Shown here one piece after another: positions 22,090 through 33,331 of a stretch of DNA of 64,000 nucleotides (position 1 is the first letter of the stretch; every line of letters begins with the position of its first letter). Both the position numbers and the translations under genes were made by a program. The notes below the pieces were generated by a model. It ran no database searches and was not told the origin of the DNA. It worked only from the letters and a program-made list of their open reading frames with translations. The stretch is from Microglena sp. YARC (taxonomy: Eukaryota; Chlorophyta; Chlorophyceae; Chlamydomonadales; Chlamydomonadaceae), in contig CM039462.1 in assembly GCA_022414725.1 (NCBI GenBank), positions 77,497,817-77,561,816 on the forward strand. The letters run 5' to 3'.

Positions 22090-25000
22090 CAATGGTCTAT
22101 GTGGCGTGGGCTGAGATGTGGGGTTTGGGGCATTTTTGAGTTTTTTGGGTAGTGTGTGGTGGTCAGCTTATGTGGTCTGTCAGTGCGGTATGGCAATGCA
22201 GGTTACGTATGCTCCTTAAGGGCCAGGCCGGGGTGGTGGTCACATGGAAGTGTAGATCTACGTGGGTGGGCTGAGGATATGGGTTAACACACGTTTGGGG
22301 TGAGGCTGTTTCTTGTGTAAGGCTTTGTGAAGGTGGCGCATGTGTTAGGTGATGATGGTCGGTGTTGTGGTTATGTGTTTTTGTTATGGACGTTGTTATG
22401 ATTGGTGTTGGTGGTGTCCGCGAGGTTGTGATGTTGTGTGGTTGTGTTGTTTGTTTGGTGTTGTGGTCTCAAATTGGTGTTGGTGTTGTTGTTCGTGTTG
22501 GTTGTCGTGTTTGTGTGTTGTTTTGTGTGTTGGGTTGTGTTGGTGTTGTGTGTGTAAATTGTTTGTTGTTGGTGTGGTGTTTGTGTCGTGTTGGTGTGTG
22601 TTGGTGTTGGTGTTGGTTGTTGGTGTTGGTGTTTGTGTTGGTGTTGTGTTGGGTTTGTGTTGGTGTTGGGTTTGTGTTGGTGCTTGTGTTGGTTTTGTTG
22701 TGTTGGTGCTTGTGTTGGTGTTGTGTTGTGTGTGTTGGTGTTGGTTGGTGTTGTGTTGGTGTTGGTGTTGGGGTGTGTTGGTGTTGGTGTTGATGTTGGT
22801 CTGTGGTGTGTTGTTTGGTGTTGGTGTTGGTGTGGTGGTGATTGGTGTGGTGTTAAGGTACTGTTTTGGTGTTGTGTTGTGTTGGTTTGGTGTTGGTGTG
22901 TTCGTGTTGGTGTAGTGTTGGTGTTGGTGTTGGTGTCGAATGTTTGGGTTACCAGTTTAGATATGGTGTTGGTGTTGTGTTGCTGTTGGTGTTGTGTTGG
23001 TGTTTGGTTGTGGTGTTGTGTCGGAATTGTGTTGGTGTTCGGTGTTTGGGGTTGGTGTTGGGTAGATGGTGTCACGGGTGTGGGTGTTAGGTGTTATTGG
23101 TGTTGGTCATCGTGTGGTAGTATGTTTGGTAAGAGATGGTAGGTTGTGTTGGTTTTCGGTGTTTGGTGTGGTGGTTGTGTTGGTGTTGGTGTCGGTGTGT
23201 GTTGCGGGGTGTTCGGTGTTTTCTGTTCCTTTGTACATTATGGTGTGGTTGGTTGTTGGTGTTGGTGTTTGTGGGGGTGTGTGCGGTGGTGGTGTTGGTG
23301 TTGGTGATAATTGGTGTTGTTAGTAGTGTGTGTGTGGTGTTTGGTGTTACGGTGTTTTTTAAGTGTGTGTGTGTGTGGTGTTTTGTTGTTATTCGTGTGT
23401 TTAATGAGTAGTGTGTTGAAGAATAATTATGTCGTGTTGTGTTGGGGAGTAGTATAATGTTTTGTGTGTTGTTGTGGTGATTGTTGGGTTGGTGTTGGTG
23501 TTGGTGTTGGGGTGTGTATACAGATGTCAGTTGGGTGGTGTTGTGTTGTGGAAGCGTGTTCGGTGTTAGCAGGGTGTGAGTGTTGGTGTTTGGTTATGGT
23601 GTTGTGTTGGTGTTGGTGTCTGGCTCCAAAGGGTGAATGTTAGGTGTTGTGTGTGGTGGGTTGTGTTGTATGTGTTGTGTTGGTGTTGTGTGTTATGTGT
23701 GCTGTTGGTGTTGTGGTCCGTTTGTGTTGGTGTTGTGTTTTGTGTGTTTGTTGAGTGTTGGTGTATTGGTGTTGGTGTTGTGTGTGTTGTGTGTGTTTGT
23801 GTGTGTGGTGTTTTTGTTGGGTTGGTTGGTGTTGCCGTGCTAGTTGGGTTGAGTTGTTCTTGTTAGTTGTGTTGGTGTTCGGTGTTGGTGTTGGGTGTTG
23901 TGTCCCATGTTTGGTGTTCGGTGTTGTGTGTGTTGGTGTATGTTGGTGTTAGTGTTGGTGTTTTGTTTGGTGTTGGTGTATTTGTGGTGTTGTGTTTGGT
24001 CGTTGGTTGGTGTTGGTGTGGGTTGGGTTGTTGGTGTTGGTGTTGCGGTGTTTGTGTTGGTGTTGTGTTACGAGTGTTGGTGTTGTGTTGTGTGTGTTGG
24101 GTGTGTGTTGTGTTGTGTTGCGTGTGGTGTTGGTTGGTGTTTGGTGTTGTGTTGGTGTTGGTGTCAGTTGGTGTGGGCCTGTTGAGTAGTTGGTAGGTTA
24201 AGACGTGTGTGTTTAGTTTGGTGTTTGTTGGTGTTTTATCGGATTGGTGATTGGTGTGGTTGTGGTGTTGTTGGTAGGTGTTTGTGTATAGTGGTTGTTG
24301 GTTGTGGTGGTTTGTGGTGTGCATGGTTGTGTTTGATTATGGCGGTGGTTGGTGTTAGTTGTTGTTGGTGTTGTGTTGTGGTTGTATGGTGTGTGTTGTT
24401 GATGATCTTTGGTGTTGGTGTTGGTGTTTCTGTTGTTGGTTTGGTGTCGGTGTGTGTTGTTTGGTGTTGTATGTTTTGAGTGGTTTGGTTTGGTTGTTGT
24501 TTGGTGTTGGTGTGGTGTGTTGGTGTTGGTGTTGGTGTTGGTGTTGTTTGTTGTTGGTGTGGGTTGTGTTGGTGTTGGTGTGGTGTTGTTTGTGTGTGTT
24601 GTGTTGGTGTTGGTGCTGGGTTCAACCACCTTGTTGGTGTTGCTTGTGTGGTGTTGGTGTTGGTTGTGGTGTTGGTGTGTTTGTGGTGTTGGGGGTTGTG
24701 CTTGGTGTTGTGTTGGTGTTGGTGTTGGTCGGTCATGTTGGTTTTCGGTGTTGTTTGTGTTGGTGTTGGTGTTGTCGGTGTTGGTTTTTGTGTTGGTTTG
24801 CTGTTGGGTGTTGGTGTGTGGTGGTTCGTGTTGGTGTTGTGTGTGGCGTTTGTTGGTGTTGGTGTTGGTGTTGGGTTTGTTAGGTTGTTTTGTGTGTTGT
24901 GTTGGTGTTGGATATGTTTGTTGGTGTTGGGTGTTGGTGTTGTGTTGGTGTTGGTTTGGTGTTGTGTGTGTGGTGTTGGTGGGTGTTGTGTTTGCGGTTT

Positions 25001-26435
25001 TGGTGTTGGTGTGACTGTTTGTTGTGTTGGTGTGGTATTTGTTTGTTGGTGTTGGTGGTGGTTTGGTGTTGGTGTTGTTTGGTTTTGGTGTTGTGTTAGG
25101 TGTTGTGTTGGTGTTGGTGTTGGTGGTGTGTTTGGTGTTGGGTTGGTTTGGTGTTGGTGTTGGTGTTGGTGTTGGTGTTGTTAGCTGTTGTGTTGGTGTT
25201 GGTGTTGTGTTGTGTTAGTGTGTGGTGTTTCGCGTGTTGGTGTTGGTTTGGTGTTGTGTTGTCCTCGGTTTGGTGTTGTGTTGTGTTGGGTGGTGTTGGT
25301 GTTGGTGAAGCGTTTGTGTTGTATCTCTCCTCGTTGTGTTTGTTTGTGTTGTGTTGTGTTGTTTGGTGTTGGTGTTGTTGTGTTGCCTGTTGGTGATTGG
25401 TGTTGTGTTGGTGTTGGTGTATGGTGTTGTTGGTGTTGGTGTGTGTGTGGTTTGGTTTGTTAGGTCCTGTTGTTGTTGTGTGGTGTTGCTGTTGTTTGGG
25501 TTGTGTTGGTTGGTGTTGGGTTCGGTTTGTTGGTGTTGTGTTGTCGTGGTTGTGTGTGTGGTTGGTCGTTGGTGTTGGTGTTGTTGTTCGTGTTGGTGTT
25601 GTGTTGGTGTTGGTGTTGGTGTTGGTGTTTGGTTTGTGTGGTGTTGGGTGTTGTGTTGGTTTGTGTGGTGTTGTGTGGTGTTGTTGGTGTTGTGTTGGTT
25701 GTCGGTGTTGGTGTTGTGTTGTGTGGTGTTGGTGTTTGTTTGGTGTTGTGTTGTTTGGTGTGTGTTGGTGTGTTGGTTTGGTGTGGTGTTGGTGTTGGTG
25801 TTGGTGTTGTTGTTGGTCGTTGGTTTTGGTGTTGGTGGTGGTGTGGTCGGTGCGTGGTGGTTTGGTGTGTCGGTGGTGGTGGTTTGGCTTGGTGGTGGTG
25901 TGGTGGTGGTGGTGGTGTGGTGGTGGTGGTGTGGTGGGTGGTGTTGTGTTGGTGTGGTGTGTGTGTGGTGTGGTCGGTGGTTGGTGGTGTGGTGGTGTGT
26001 TGTGGTGGTGGTAGTGTGTGTGGGTGCCGTAGGTGGTGTGTTTGGTGGTGGTGTGGTGTGGGTGGTGTGGGTGTTGTGTTGGTGTGGTGTGGTGTGTGTT
26101 TGTGTGTGTGGTCGTGTGTGGTTGTGTTGGTGGTGTCGTGTGCGTGTGGTGTGTGTGTGTGGGTGGTGGTAGTGGGTGGTTGTGTGGGTTGGTGGTGGTG
26201 TGTTGGTGTGGTGGTGGTGTTTGTGGTGTGTGTGGTGGGGTTGGTGTGTGTGGTGGTGTGTGTGTGTGGGGTGGTGGTGTGGTGGTGTCGGTGGTGGTGT
26301 GTGTGGTCTGCTGTTGTGTGTGGTGTGTGGTGGTGGGTGTGTGGTGTTGGTTGGTGTGCCTGTTGTGGTTGTGTGTGGTGTGTGTGGTCGTGGTGGTGGT
26401 CGGTGGTGTGGTTGTGGTGTTGTGTGTGTGTATCT
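22090..26435. repeat. G/T-only TGTTGG low-complexity block
   Basis: A 4.3-kb stretch composed almost wholly of G and T on the plus strand (GTGTTGGTGTTGG units, drifting to GGTGGTGTG after about 25850). It runs into the assembly gap. All ORFs on both strands (Val/Gly/Cys/Leu/Trp or His/Thr/Asn/Gln/Pro) are translations of the repeat. Confidence 0.96.
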
Positions 26436-27435
26436 NNNNNNNNNNNNNNNNNNNNNNNNNNNNNNNNNNNNNNNNNNNNNNNNNNNNNNNNNNNNNNNNN
26501 NNNNNNNNNNNNNNNNNNNNNNNNNNNNNNNNNNNNNNNNNNNNNNNNNNNNNNNNNNNNNNNNNNNNNNNNNNNNNNNNNNNNNNNNNNNNNNNNNNNN
26601 NNNNNNNNNNNNNNNNNNNNNNNNNNNNNNNNNNNNNNNNNNNNNNNNNNNNNNNNNNNNNNNNNNNNNNNNNNNNNNNNNNNNNNNNNNNNNNNNNNNN
26701 NNNNNNNNNNNNNNNNNNNNNNNNNNNNNNNNNNNNNNNNNNNNNNNNNNNNNNNNNNNNNNNNNNNNNNNNNNNNNNNNNNNNNNNNNNNNNNNNNNNN
26801 NNNNNNNNNNNNNNNNNNNNNNNNNNNNNNNNNNNNNNNNNNNNNNNNNNNNNNNNNNNNNNNNNNNNNNNNNNNNNNNNNNNNNNNNNNNNNNNNNNNN
26901 NNNNNNNNNNNNNNNNNNNNNNNNNNNNNNNNNNNNNNNNNNNNNNNNNNNNNNNNNNNNNNNNNNNNNNNNNNNNNNNNNNNNNNNNNNNNNNNNNNNN
27001 NNNNNNNNNNNNNNNNNNNNNNNNNNNNNNNNNNNNNNNNNNNNNNNNNNNNNNNNNNNNNNNNNNNNNNNNNNNNNNNNNNNNNNNNNNNNNNNNNNNN
27101 NNNNNNNNNNNNNNNNNNNNNNNNNNNNNNNNNNNNNNNNNNNNNNNNNNNNNNNNNNNNNNNNNNNNNNNNNNNNNNNNNNNNNNNNNNNNNNNNNNNN
27201 NNNNNNNNNNNNNNNNNNNNNNNNNNNNNNNNNNNNNNNNNNNNNNNNNNNNNNNNNNNNNNNNNNNNNNNNNNNNNNNNNNNNNNNNNNNNNNNNNNNN
27301 NNNNNNNNNNNNNNNNNNNNNNNNNNNNNNNNNNNNNNNNNNNNNNNNNNNNNNNNNNNNNNNNNNNNNNNNNNNNNNNNNNNNNNNNNNNNNNNNNNNN
27401 NNNNNNNNNNNNNNNNNNNNNNNNNNNNNNNNNNN
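26436..27435. other. Assembly gap of exactly 1,000 N
   Basis: 1,000 unknown bases, a round number and therefore a placeholder rather than a measured length. Any ORF drawn through it is meaningless. Confidence 1.
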
Positions 27436-30400
27436 GTGGTATGTGGGATGTGGGAGAGTGTGGTGATGGTGGTTTGGTTGTGTGGTGCATGGGGTTGGGG
27501 TGTGGGAGAGCATGTGGTGTGGCGTGGCGTGGGGGAGGGGAGTAGTGCATGCAACCTGAGTGTGTGTGCATGGCCACTGGCTTCCACGTGTCTTTTGTCC
27601 AACGTGTGTTTACAATTGATGAGACAGTGTGTGAAAGGTGGTGTGGTGCGGTGTGTGTGGTGGTGAGTGGTGGGGGGGGTGATGGAAGGTGTTGATGGTG
27701 ATGGTCGGCTGAAGGATGAGGATCGGTATGTGGTGTAGGTGGATGACAGTGTTTAACATCTGTGAATGGAGAGTTTTGATGGTAGTGGTGGTGATGGAAG
27801 GTGTGGTGGTAGGATGGGAGAGGTCGAGTATGCGTGTGGTTGTGATGGACAGGGGTGTTATGTGCAAGGTTCGAAGGTATGGTGGTGCAACGTCCGCTGA
27901 TGGGACGGTGCGGAGTGTGGTGATGGAGAGGTGGTGATCTGTGGGTGTGGTGACAGGGTGGTGTGGTGGTGATGGAGAGTGGTATGGTGTGATTGGTGTG
28001 TGTCAGGTGATGGAAAGAGGTGAGTGATGGTTGTAGTGTGATGGAAGGTGGTGTATGATGGAATGGAGTTGGTTGGTGTTGCTATGGTGGTGAGTGTGAT
28101 GGGAAGAGTGGTGATGGTCGGTGGGGGTGATGAAGAGGTAGTGATGGTGTTGGTGGTGATGAGAGATGGTGGTGTGTTAGGTGTGGTGGGGACAGGTGTG
28201 ATGTTTGTGGTGAGAGATGGTGTCTGGTGGTGTGGTGGATGATGGAGAGGTGGTGATTGTTCGGTGCTGATGGAACGGTGGTGTGTGGTGGTGTAAGGTG
28301 ATGTGGAAGAGGTGTAAGATGTTGATGAAGCCGGTGGTGTGATTGGGGTGTGATGAAGCGTGATGATGTGTGTGGTTGAATGGACGACGGTGTGGTGTGA
28401 GAGTGGGTTGGTGGTATGTGTGTGTGGTTGAGTGGGGGGGGGCGGTCGTGTTGGGGTGTGTTGGTGGGGCGGGGGGGAGTAGTTGCAATCACCTGGAGGG
28501 TGTCGGTTGCAGCACTTGCTCCACGAGAATTTTGTGTATAATAGTGTGGTTTGCGCGGTGATGAAGAAGGTGGTGGTGTGAGAGATGATTCTGTGATGTG
28601 GTGAATAATGAACATGTGTGATGGTGGTCTGTGGGGTGGGTTTGTGTGGGTGGTGGTGGGTGGGTGGTGAGTGGTGGCGTCGTGGCGTGGTGTGTGTGGG
28701 TGGCGGGGGAAGGCGGGGTGGGGTGTGTGTGGGGCGGGGGGCGGGGGGGGGGAGTACAGCAATTCTACCATGAGTGTGTGTTCATGCACTTGCTCCACGT
28801 GTTTTTTTCAAAACGATTGTTTGCGCTGATTGATAGGTTGGTGGGGGGTGAAGAGTGTTGTGCGGGGGGGGGGCTGTATGTGGGGGGAAATGGTGTGTGT
28901 GTGTGTGTTGTGGGGGGGGGGGGGGGGGGGGCATTCTTAACCTGAGTGTTGTTGTGCATGCACTGCTCTGCGTGTCTTTGTCACAGTGTGGTTTGGCTGA
29001 TGAGCAGCGGTAGGGGTGGCTCAAAAGTAATAAGGCTTCTATTGTTATATTTCACACCCCCCAAGCAGATGTAATTCTCAATAAAGCATACCACTCCATG
29101 CGATACTTGTCTATGGCGCTCATGTGCTGCGTATGTAGGTCTTCTGTGGAATTGCACATGTTATGCCTCTCTTTTGCTAGGGGGGGGAACCAACACAACT
29201 TTTCTTTGCCATTTTTTTTCATGTGCATTTAAACTTGTTAATCCAATCATTCTTTTTGTATTACAACTTCTGGTAAAGAATTTGTTTTACCCACCCCTTC
29301 ATTCACAGTCTATTCTATGTAAGGCGTTTAGGTCCGAGGTCCAAACATTTTAAAAGCTTGGGCCCGCAGATTGTACAGCACCTACCCCCTCCCACACACA
29401 CCCACTTCGTGACAAGTCACAACACAATGACACCAACAACCAGAAAGTGGTAAAGGCACAACTGAGCAACACACGAGAGAACAAGCTACCCCCACCTATC
29501 ATGAAAAAACAGTGGCCAAGAAAAAGAAAAAAATCATCATACTCCAATCACTCTCTGTATTTTCCCTGAACAGATTTAAAAAGTTCGTACGAGACAATCC
29601 TCCAACAAAACTACGCACACAATAACCCTCCTCCCCTCAAAGGCCTTGCCACTTAAAGCTCCGAGCGACACCACTCACATTCATGCCACCGCGCACAACA
29701 CCACACCTACACCGACTCCAAGCTCACAGATATAGGCACACAACACCCCTTGTGCCATCCAGACCTGGAAGATCTTACCCTGGTCTAACTTGACTAGGAG
29801 ATGGGAGCAGTCCCAAGCCCATAAATTTTGGTTTAGTTACTTATGCTCGTGTGGCTGGTTACTTTTGAGCACCCCCTCCAAATTCGACACACACAATCTG
29901 TGGTGGTGACTTATAGTCCAACTCTAATGCTCTCTGGTGCTATTCTAACCCTATCACACTGCATTTCCCAACGCTAGTGTCCACCCTAGACTCCCTTCTA
30001 CCCCCAAATGCCTACAAGTTTCCTGCTACTAGACGAAAAGAACAGACTCGAGACACCAGTCTATGGCTCAGCAAGGTTTTTACCGCCCCTAACTTCAAAG
30101 CACACATCCCGGTGTATGTGTAACTCACATGCGCATGATCGCAAGATGGTCCCGACACCACCACGTGAGAGGTGGTGGTTTTACCCTACGGTGTGGTGTT
30201 TAGAGGGGTGTTGGTGGTATGGTGGGGAGTGGTGGTGGTGATGTGGAGAGGTGGTGGTTTACCCCTAGCGGTGGTGGAGGTGTGGTACCAGTGTGGTATA
30301 AAAGAGGCTTATATAACCGTTGATTTTACCCTAGCAGAGTGGTTGGGTGGGTGGCACCGTATCTCCCCTATAGTGGAGAGGTGGTGGTTTTACCCCTAGC

Positions 30401-31330
30401 GAGTTGGTGGAGGTGGTGGTGAGAAGGTTTTACCCCTATGCGGTTGGTGGTGAGAGGTGGTTTACCCCTAGCGGTGGTGGAGTGGTGGAGAGGTGGTTTT
30501 ACCCCTAGCGGTGGTGGTGAGAGGTGGTGGTGGTGATGGTGAGAGGTGGTGATGGTGGGTGATGGTGTGTGGGGGGGGGGAGGGGGAGGGTGGGGAGGCG
30601 AGCGGGGGGGATGTGTGTGGGGTGGGGGGGGGGAGGGAGTAGTGCAATTCACATGTGGGTGTGGGTGCATGCACTGCTCCATGTGAATTTGTTATTAAAT
30701 AGGTGTGGTTTGCGCTGAATGAAAGTGTGGAGGTGAAGAGATGTGTGATGTGTGTTGTGGTGAAATAATGGAGAGAGTAGTGGTGATGGTGGTGGTGTTG
30801 TAGTTTGTGTTTGTTGTGGTGGGTTTGTGGTGGTGTAGTCCCAGGTGTGGTGGTGTGGGCACGGGGGGGGGGGGACGGTCGCGGTGTGTGGGGGTGGGTG
30901 GGTGGCGTGGGTGGTGGGGGGGGTAGTAGTGCAATTCTACCTGAGTGTGTGTTCATGCACTGCTCCACGTGTTTTTGTCCATGTGCGTTTGCGCTGATGA
31001 ATAAGTGTGGTGGTGAGAGGTGGTGTGTGCGCGTTGGTGGTGATAAGAGGGGTGGGGCGGTGGGGGGGTGGGGGTGGTAGAGCAATTACTACCTGAGGGT
31101 GTGCATGCACTGCTCCACACTTGTTTTGTCCACGGTGTGGTTTGACACACGCTGATTGATCCGAGTGGTGGGGCACATATGAGAGGTTGGTGACTATCAT
31201 AATGCGCCTGGACTCCCTTGAGCACTCTGATACGAACCATCGCAAGGGGGGGGTGGCGTGAGCACAACACTAGCCACAAACAAATTCTACCTGCTGTGCT
31301 TTGAGAAATGTGTGCATGCACTGCTCACGC
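27436..31330. repeat. GGTGGTGATGG block with ~8 dispersed 75-bp cores
   Basis: G-rich GTGATGGTGGT sequence carries a recurring core of roughly 75 bp: CAATTCTACCTGAGTGTG, TGCATGCACTGCTCCACGTG, TTTTTGTCC, GTGTGGTTTGCGCTGATGA. Copies start near 27547, 28485, 28755, 28930, 30640, 30928, 31080 and 31280. The cores are much better conserved than the G-rich sequence between them. The unique island 29012-30170 interrupts the pattern. Confidence 0.75.
29012..29876. mobile_element. Possible TIR element (865 bp)
   Basis: The left end GGGGTGGCTCAAAAGTAAT (from 29013) is matched by the reverse complement at 29851-29876 (TTACTTTTGAGCACCCC). The inside differs in base composition from the G-rich surroundings and has no long ORF. 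I could not define a target duplication, so this is tentative; Tc1/mariner-type non-autonomous DNA is one option. Confidence 0.4.
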
Positions 31331-33331
31331 GCCATTGTGTCCCGAAGTGCGCAGATCCCGACGGAACCAGACGAGTGAGGACGTCGTGATTCCACGGTGG
31401 GCCTATGCTGGTTCTGCTGGCTGAGCAGAAGCTTGCGGATGGTCGCATCGTCAAAGTTGTTGCAAATGTGGAAATTACTGAAGTGTTCTGGAGTAATTAC
31501 ACTTGTACGAACAGCACGAAACAGCACGATTTCGCGGAAGTATCGCATTTGATCTGTCCCCCTGTAGGGGGCGACCAACCGGGGTTGGAGAAACAACCTG
31601 GCTTCTGATATCACTCTTGCATCTTGAGTGATTGGCCTTGGGGGGTGAACGCTTGGATCATGCTCGCCATCCCTGCTCGCCATGCAGGTACCCGCTTTGG
31701 ACAGCTTCCTAAATCACGCCGACCTGGCATATTGCTTTTCTTTTCTTTACAGCACATCTGGAGTTTCGACACCTCCCTAGCTGTGCAAGGACCCAACATG
31801 CACCCTTCGTGAGAGACGGAAGGACAAGCTCTCGAAGAACGCGAGCAGGATCTTAACGTTCAGTCCACATTTTGAAGTGCAAGCAGATAATAGAAGTAAG
31901 GGCCGCGATGTGAGTCGGATCGGGGGGGGTGGGGGCGGGGGAGGTAGGAACTACTAGGCTGCGGGAGCTCTGGCGACATCTTCCCGGACCACAGTGGGTG
32001 GTTTTCGAATCCCGTCGGACGCAGGTCGGGTGGAATTTTGATAATTACTAAGTTGCCGCCATTGTAAAGACCCGCTGAAGCACTGGTTGGGACCGCTGCG
32101 GTGTGATGATCGTTTCCACTCCGGAAACATGCATTTATTTCAGGAATCACTAGGCTCCGGGAGCTCTGAGGACATTTTTAAGAGTGTCCTTAGATGCTTC
32201 TCGATAGCCTAGTAGTTCCAACAGGGGGGGGGGGACAAGCGGCCCCCCCCCTGGGATTGCTCTGGTCTCCATGAAGCCTTTGACTCACAGAAGGAAGATA
32301 GAACGTTATAGGATAATGAGGAAGGGCTCCCCACGAAAGGTAAGTCACAGTTGGGGAGGGACTCGAATGCCTGGATAAACCATAAGATGATGCAGAGACC
32401 GAAATAATCAGATTAGGTACCCACTGGCTTGAGGATCCCCTTTGTAACCAATAACTTTAGGCACGGTCACACTTTTTTGTGTTGGGAATAAATTAAAAAA
32501 TCAGTGTAGCTAAAGGACATATTTACTCTACTTCTCAGCAGGGTGCTTCAAACGGACCCCAGGGGTTGCGTCCTGGGACACACCCTAATTCGGCTGCGTC
32601 CTGGGACGCATCAATTCGGGTAGGTTGCGCTCATGGGACGCAATCATAGCTGTTAGGCTGCGTCGGTGGCTACGTCTAGTGTCAACAGAACCCGTGGCAC
32701 ACGGCAATGGAGTGGTGGTGGGGGTGGGTGAGACGCAACAGACATCCCGAACCTGCGTCTGCGACGCAACCAACATCCTGAACCTGCGCCCCGGACGCAC
32801 CGTACCCTCCCATGTTGCGTCTGCGAAGCAGGACGCTGCGTCCTGCCCTACCCTGCTTCTCAGTTGGGTTTTTCTTCCTTAAATAATTCCAGGGGAAAGT
32901 CTAAGTTCCCCCTCTAAGAAGTATGTAACAATCGAGAAGAGAGGAAGGATTACCAAGCAAGAAGTCAAACCCGAAACCCGAAACCCTAATATGGGTGGGA
33001 CAATGTTTGAGTATGATTTATGGGTGGGTGACTGGGTGAGTATTTTGACAATCACACAATCGTTGTTTGGGAATTCTGAGGATGCCATTGTGTGCTCCAC
33101 AGTGCAAGTACCCGGAATCCATATCTAATTTTGAAGTTGTGCCTCTTATTTCTATTAATGGGGGAGGGGGGTGGGGGGTGGGGATGAGGGTGGGGGGGGG
33201 GGGAGCCCTCCTCAGTTGTGTTGGGATGGCAGGTCCATTTGTGTACCCCTTATGCCTCATATCAATATCTGTTGACGTGTTGAACTGTTGATGCTACTTG
33301 GTCTCTGCTGGTAGCCCCAATATTATGTTGA
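31331..33331. other. Anonymous sequence
   Basis: No gene that I can support; the 137-codon minus frame at 31270-31683 has no recognisable domain. Features: a doubled ACTAGGCT(G/C)CGGGAGCTCTG phrase (31951 and 32147), G runs (31921, 32225), many TGCGTC/GACGCA words between 32560 and 32840, and a G-rich tract (33160-33205). Confidence 0.5.

Noticed and set aside
25096..27666. Very long ORFs crossing 26436-27435
   Set aside because: They pass through 1,000 N and G/T low-complexity sequence.
31270..31683. 137-codon minus-strand ORF
   Set aside because: Unrecognised and partly made of the 75-bp core repeat at its end; not enough to call a gene.
32000..32012. TTCGAATCCC as a possible tRNA B-box
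   Set aside because: No matching stems or other tRNA arms around it.
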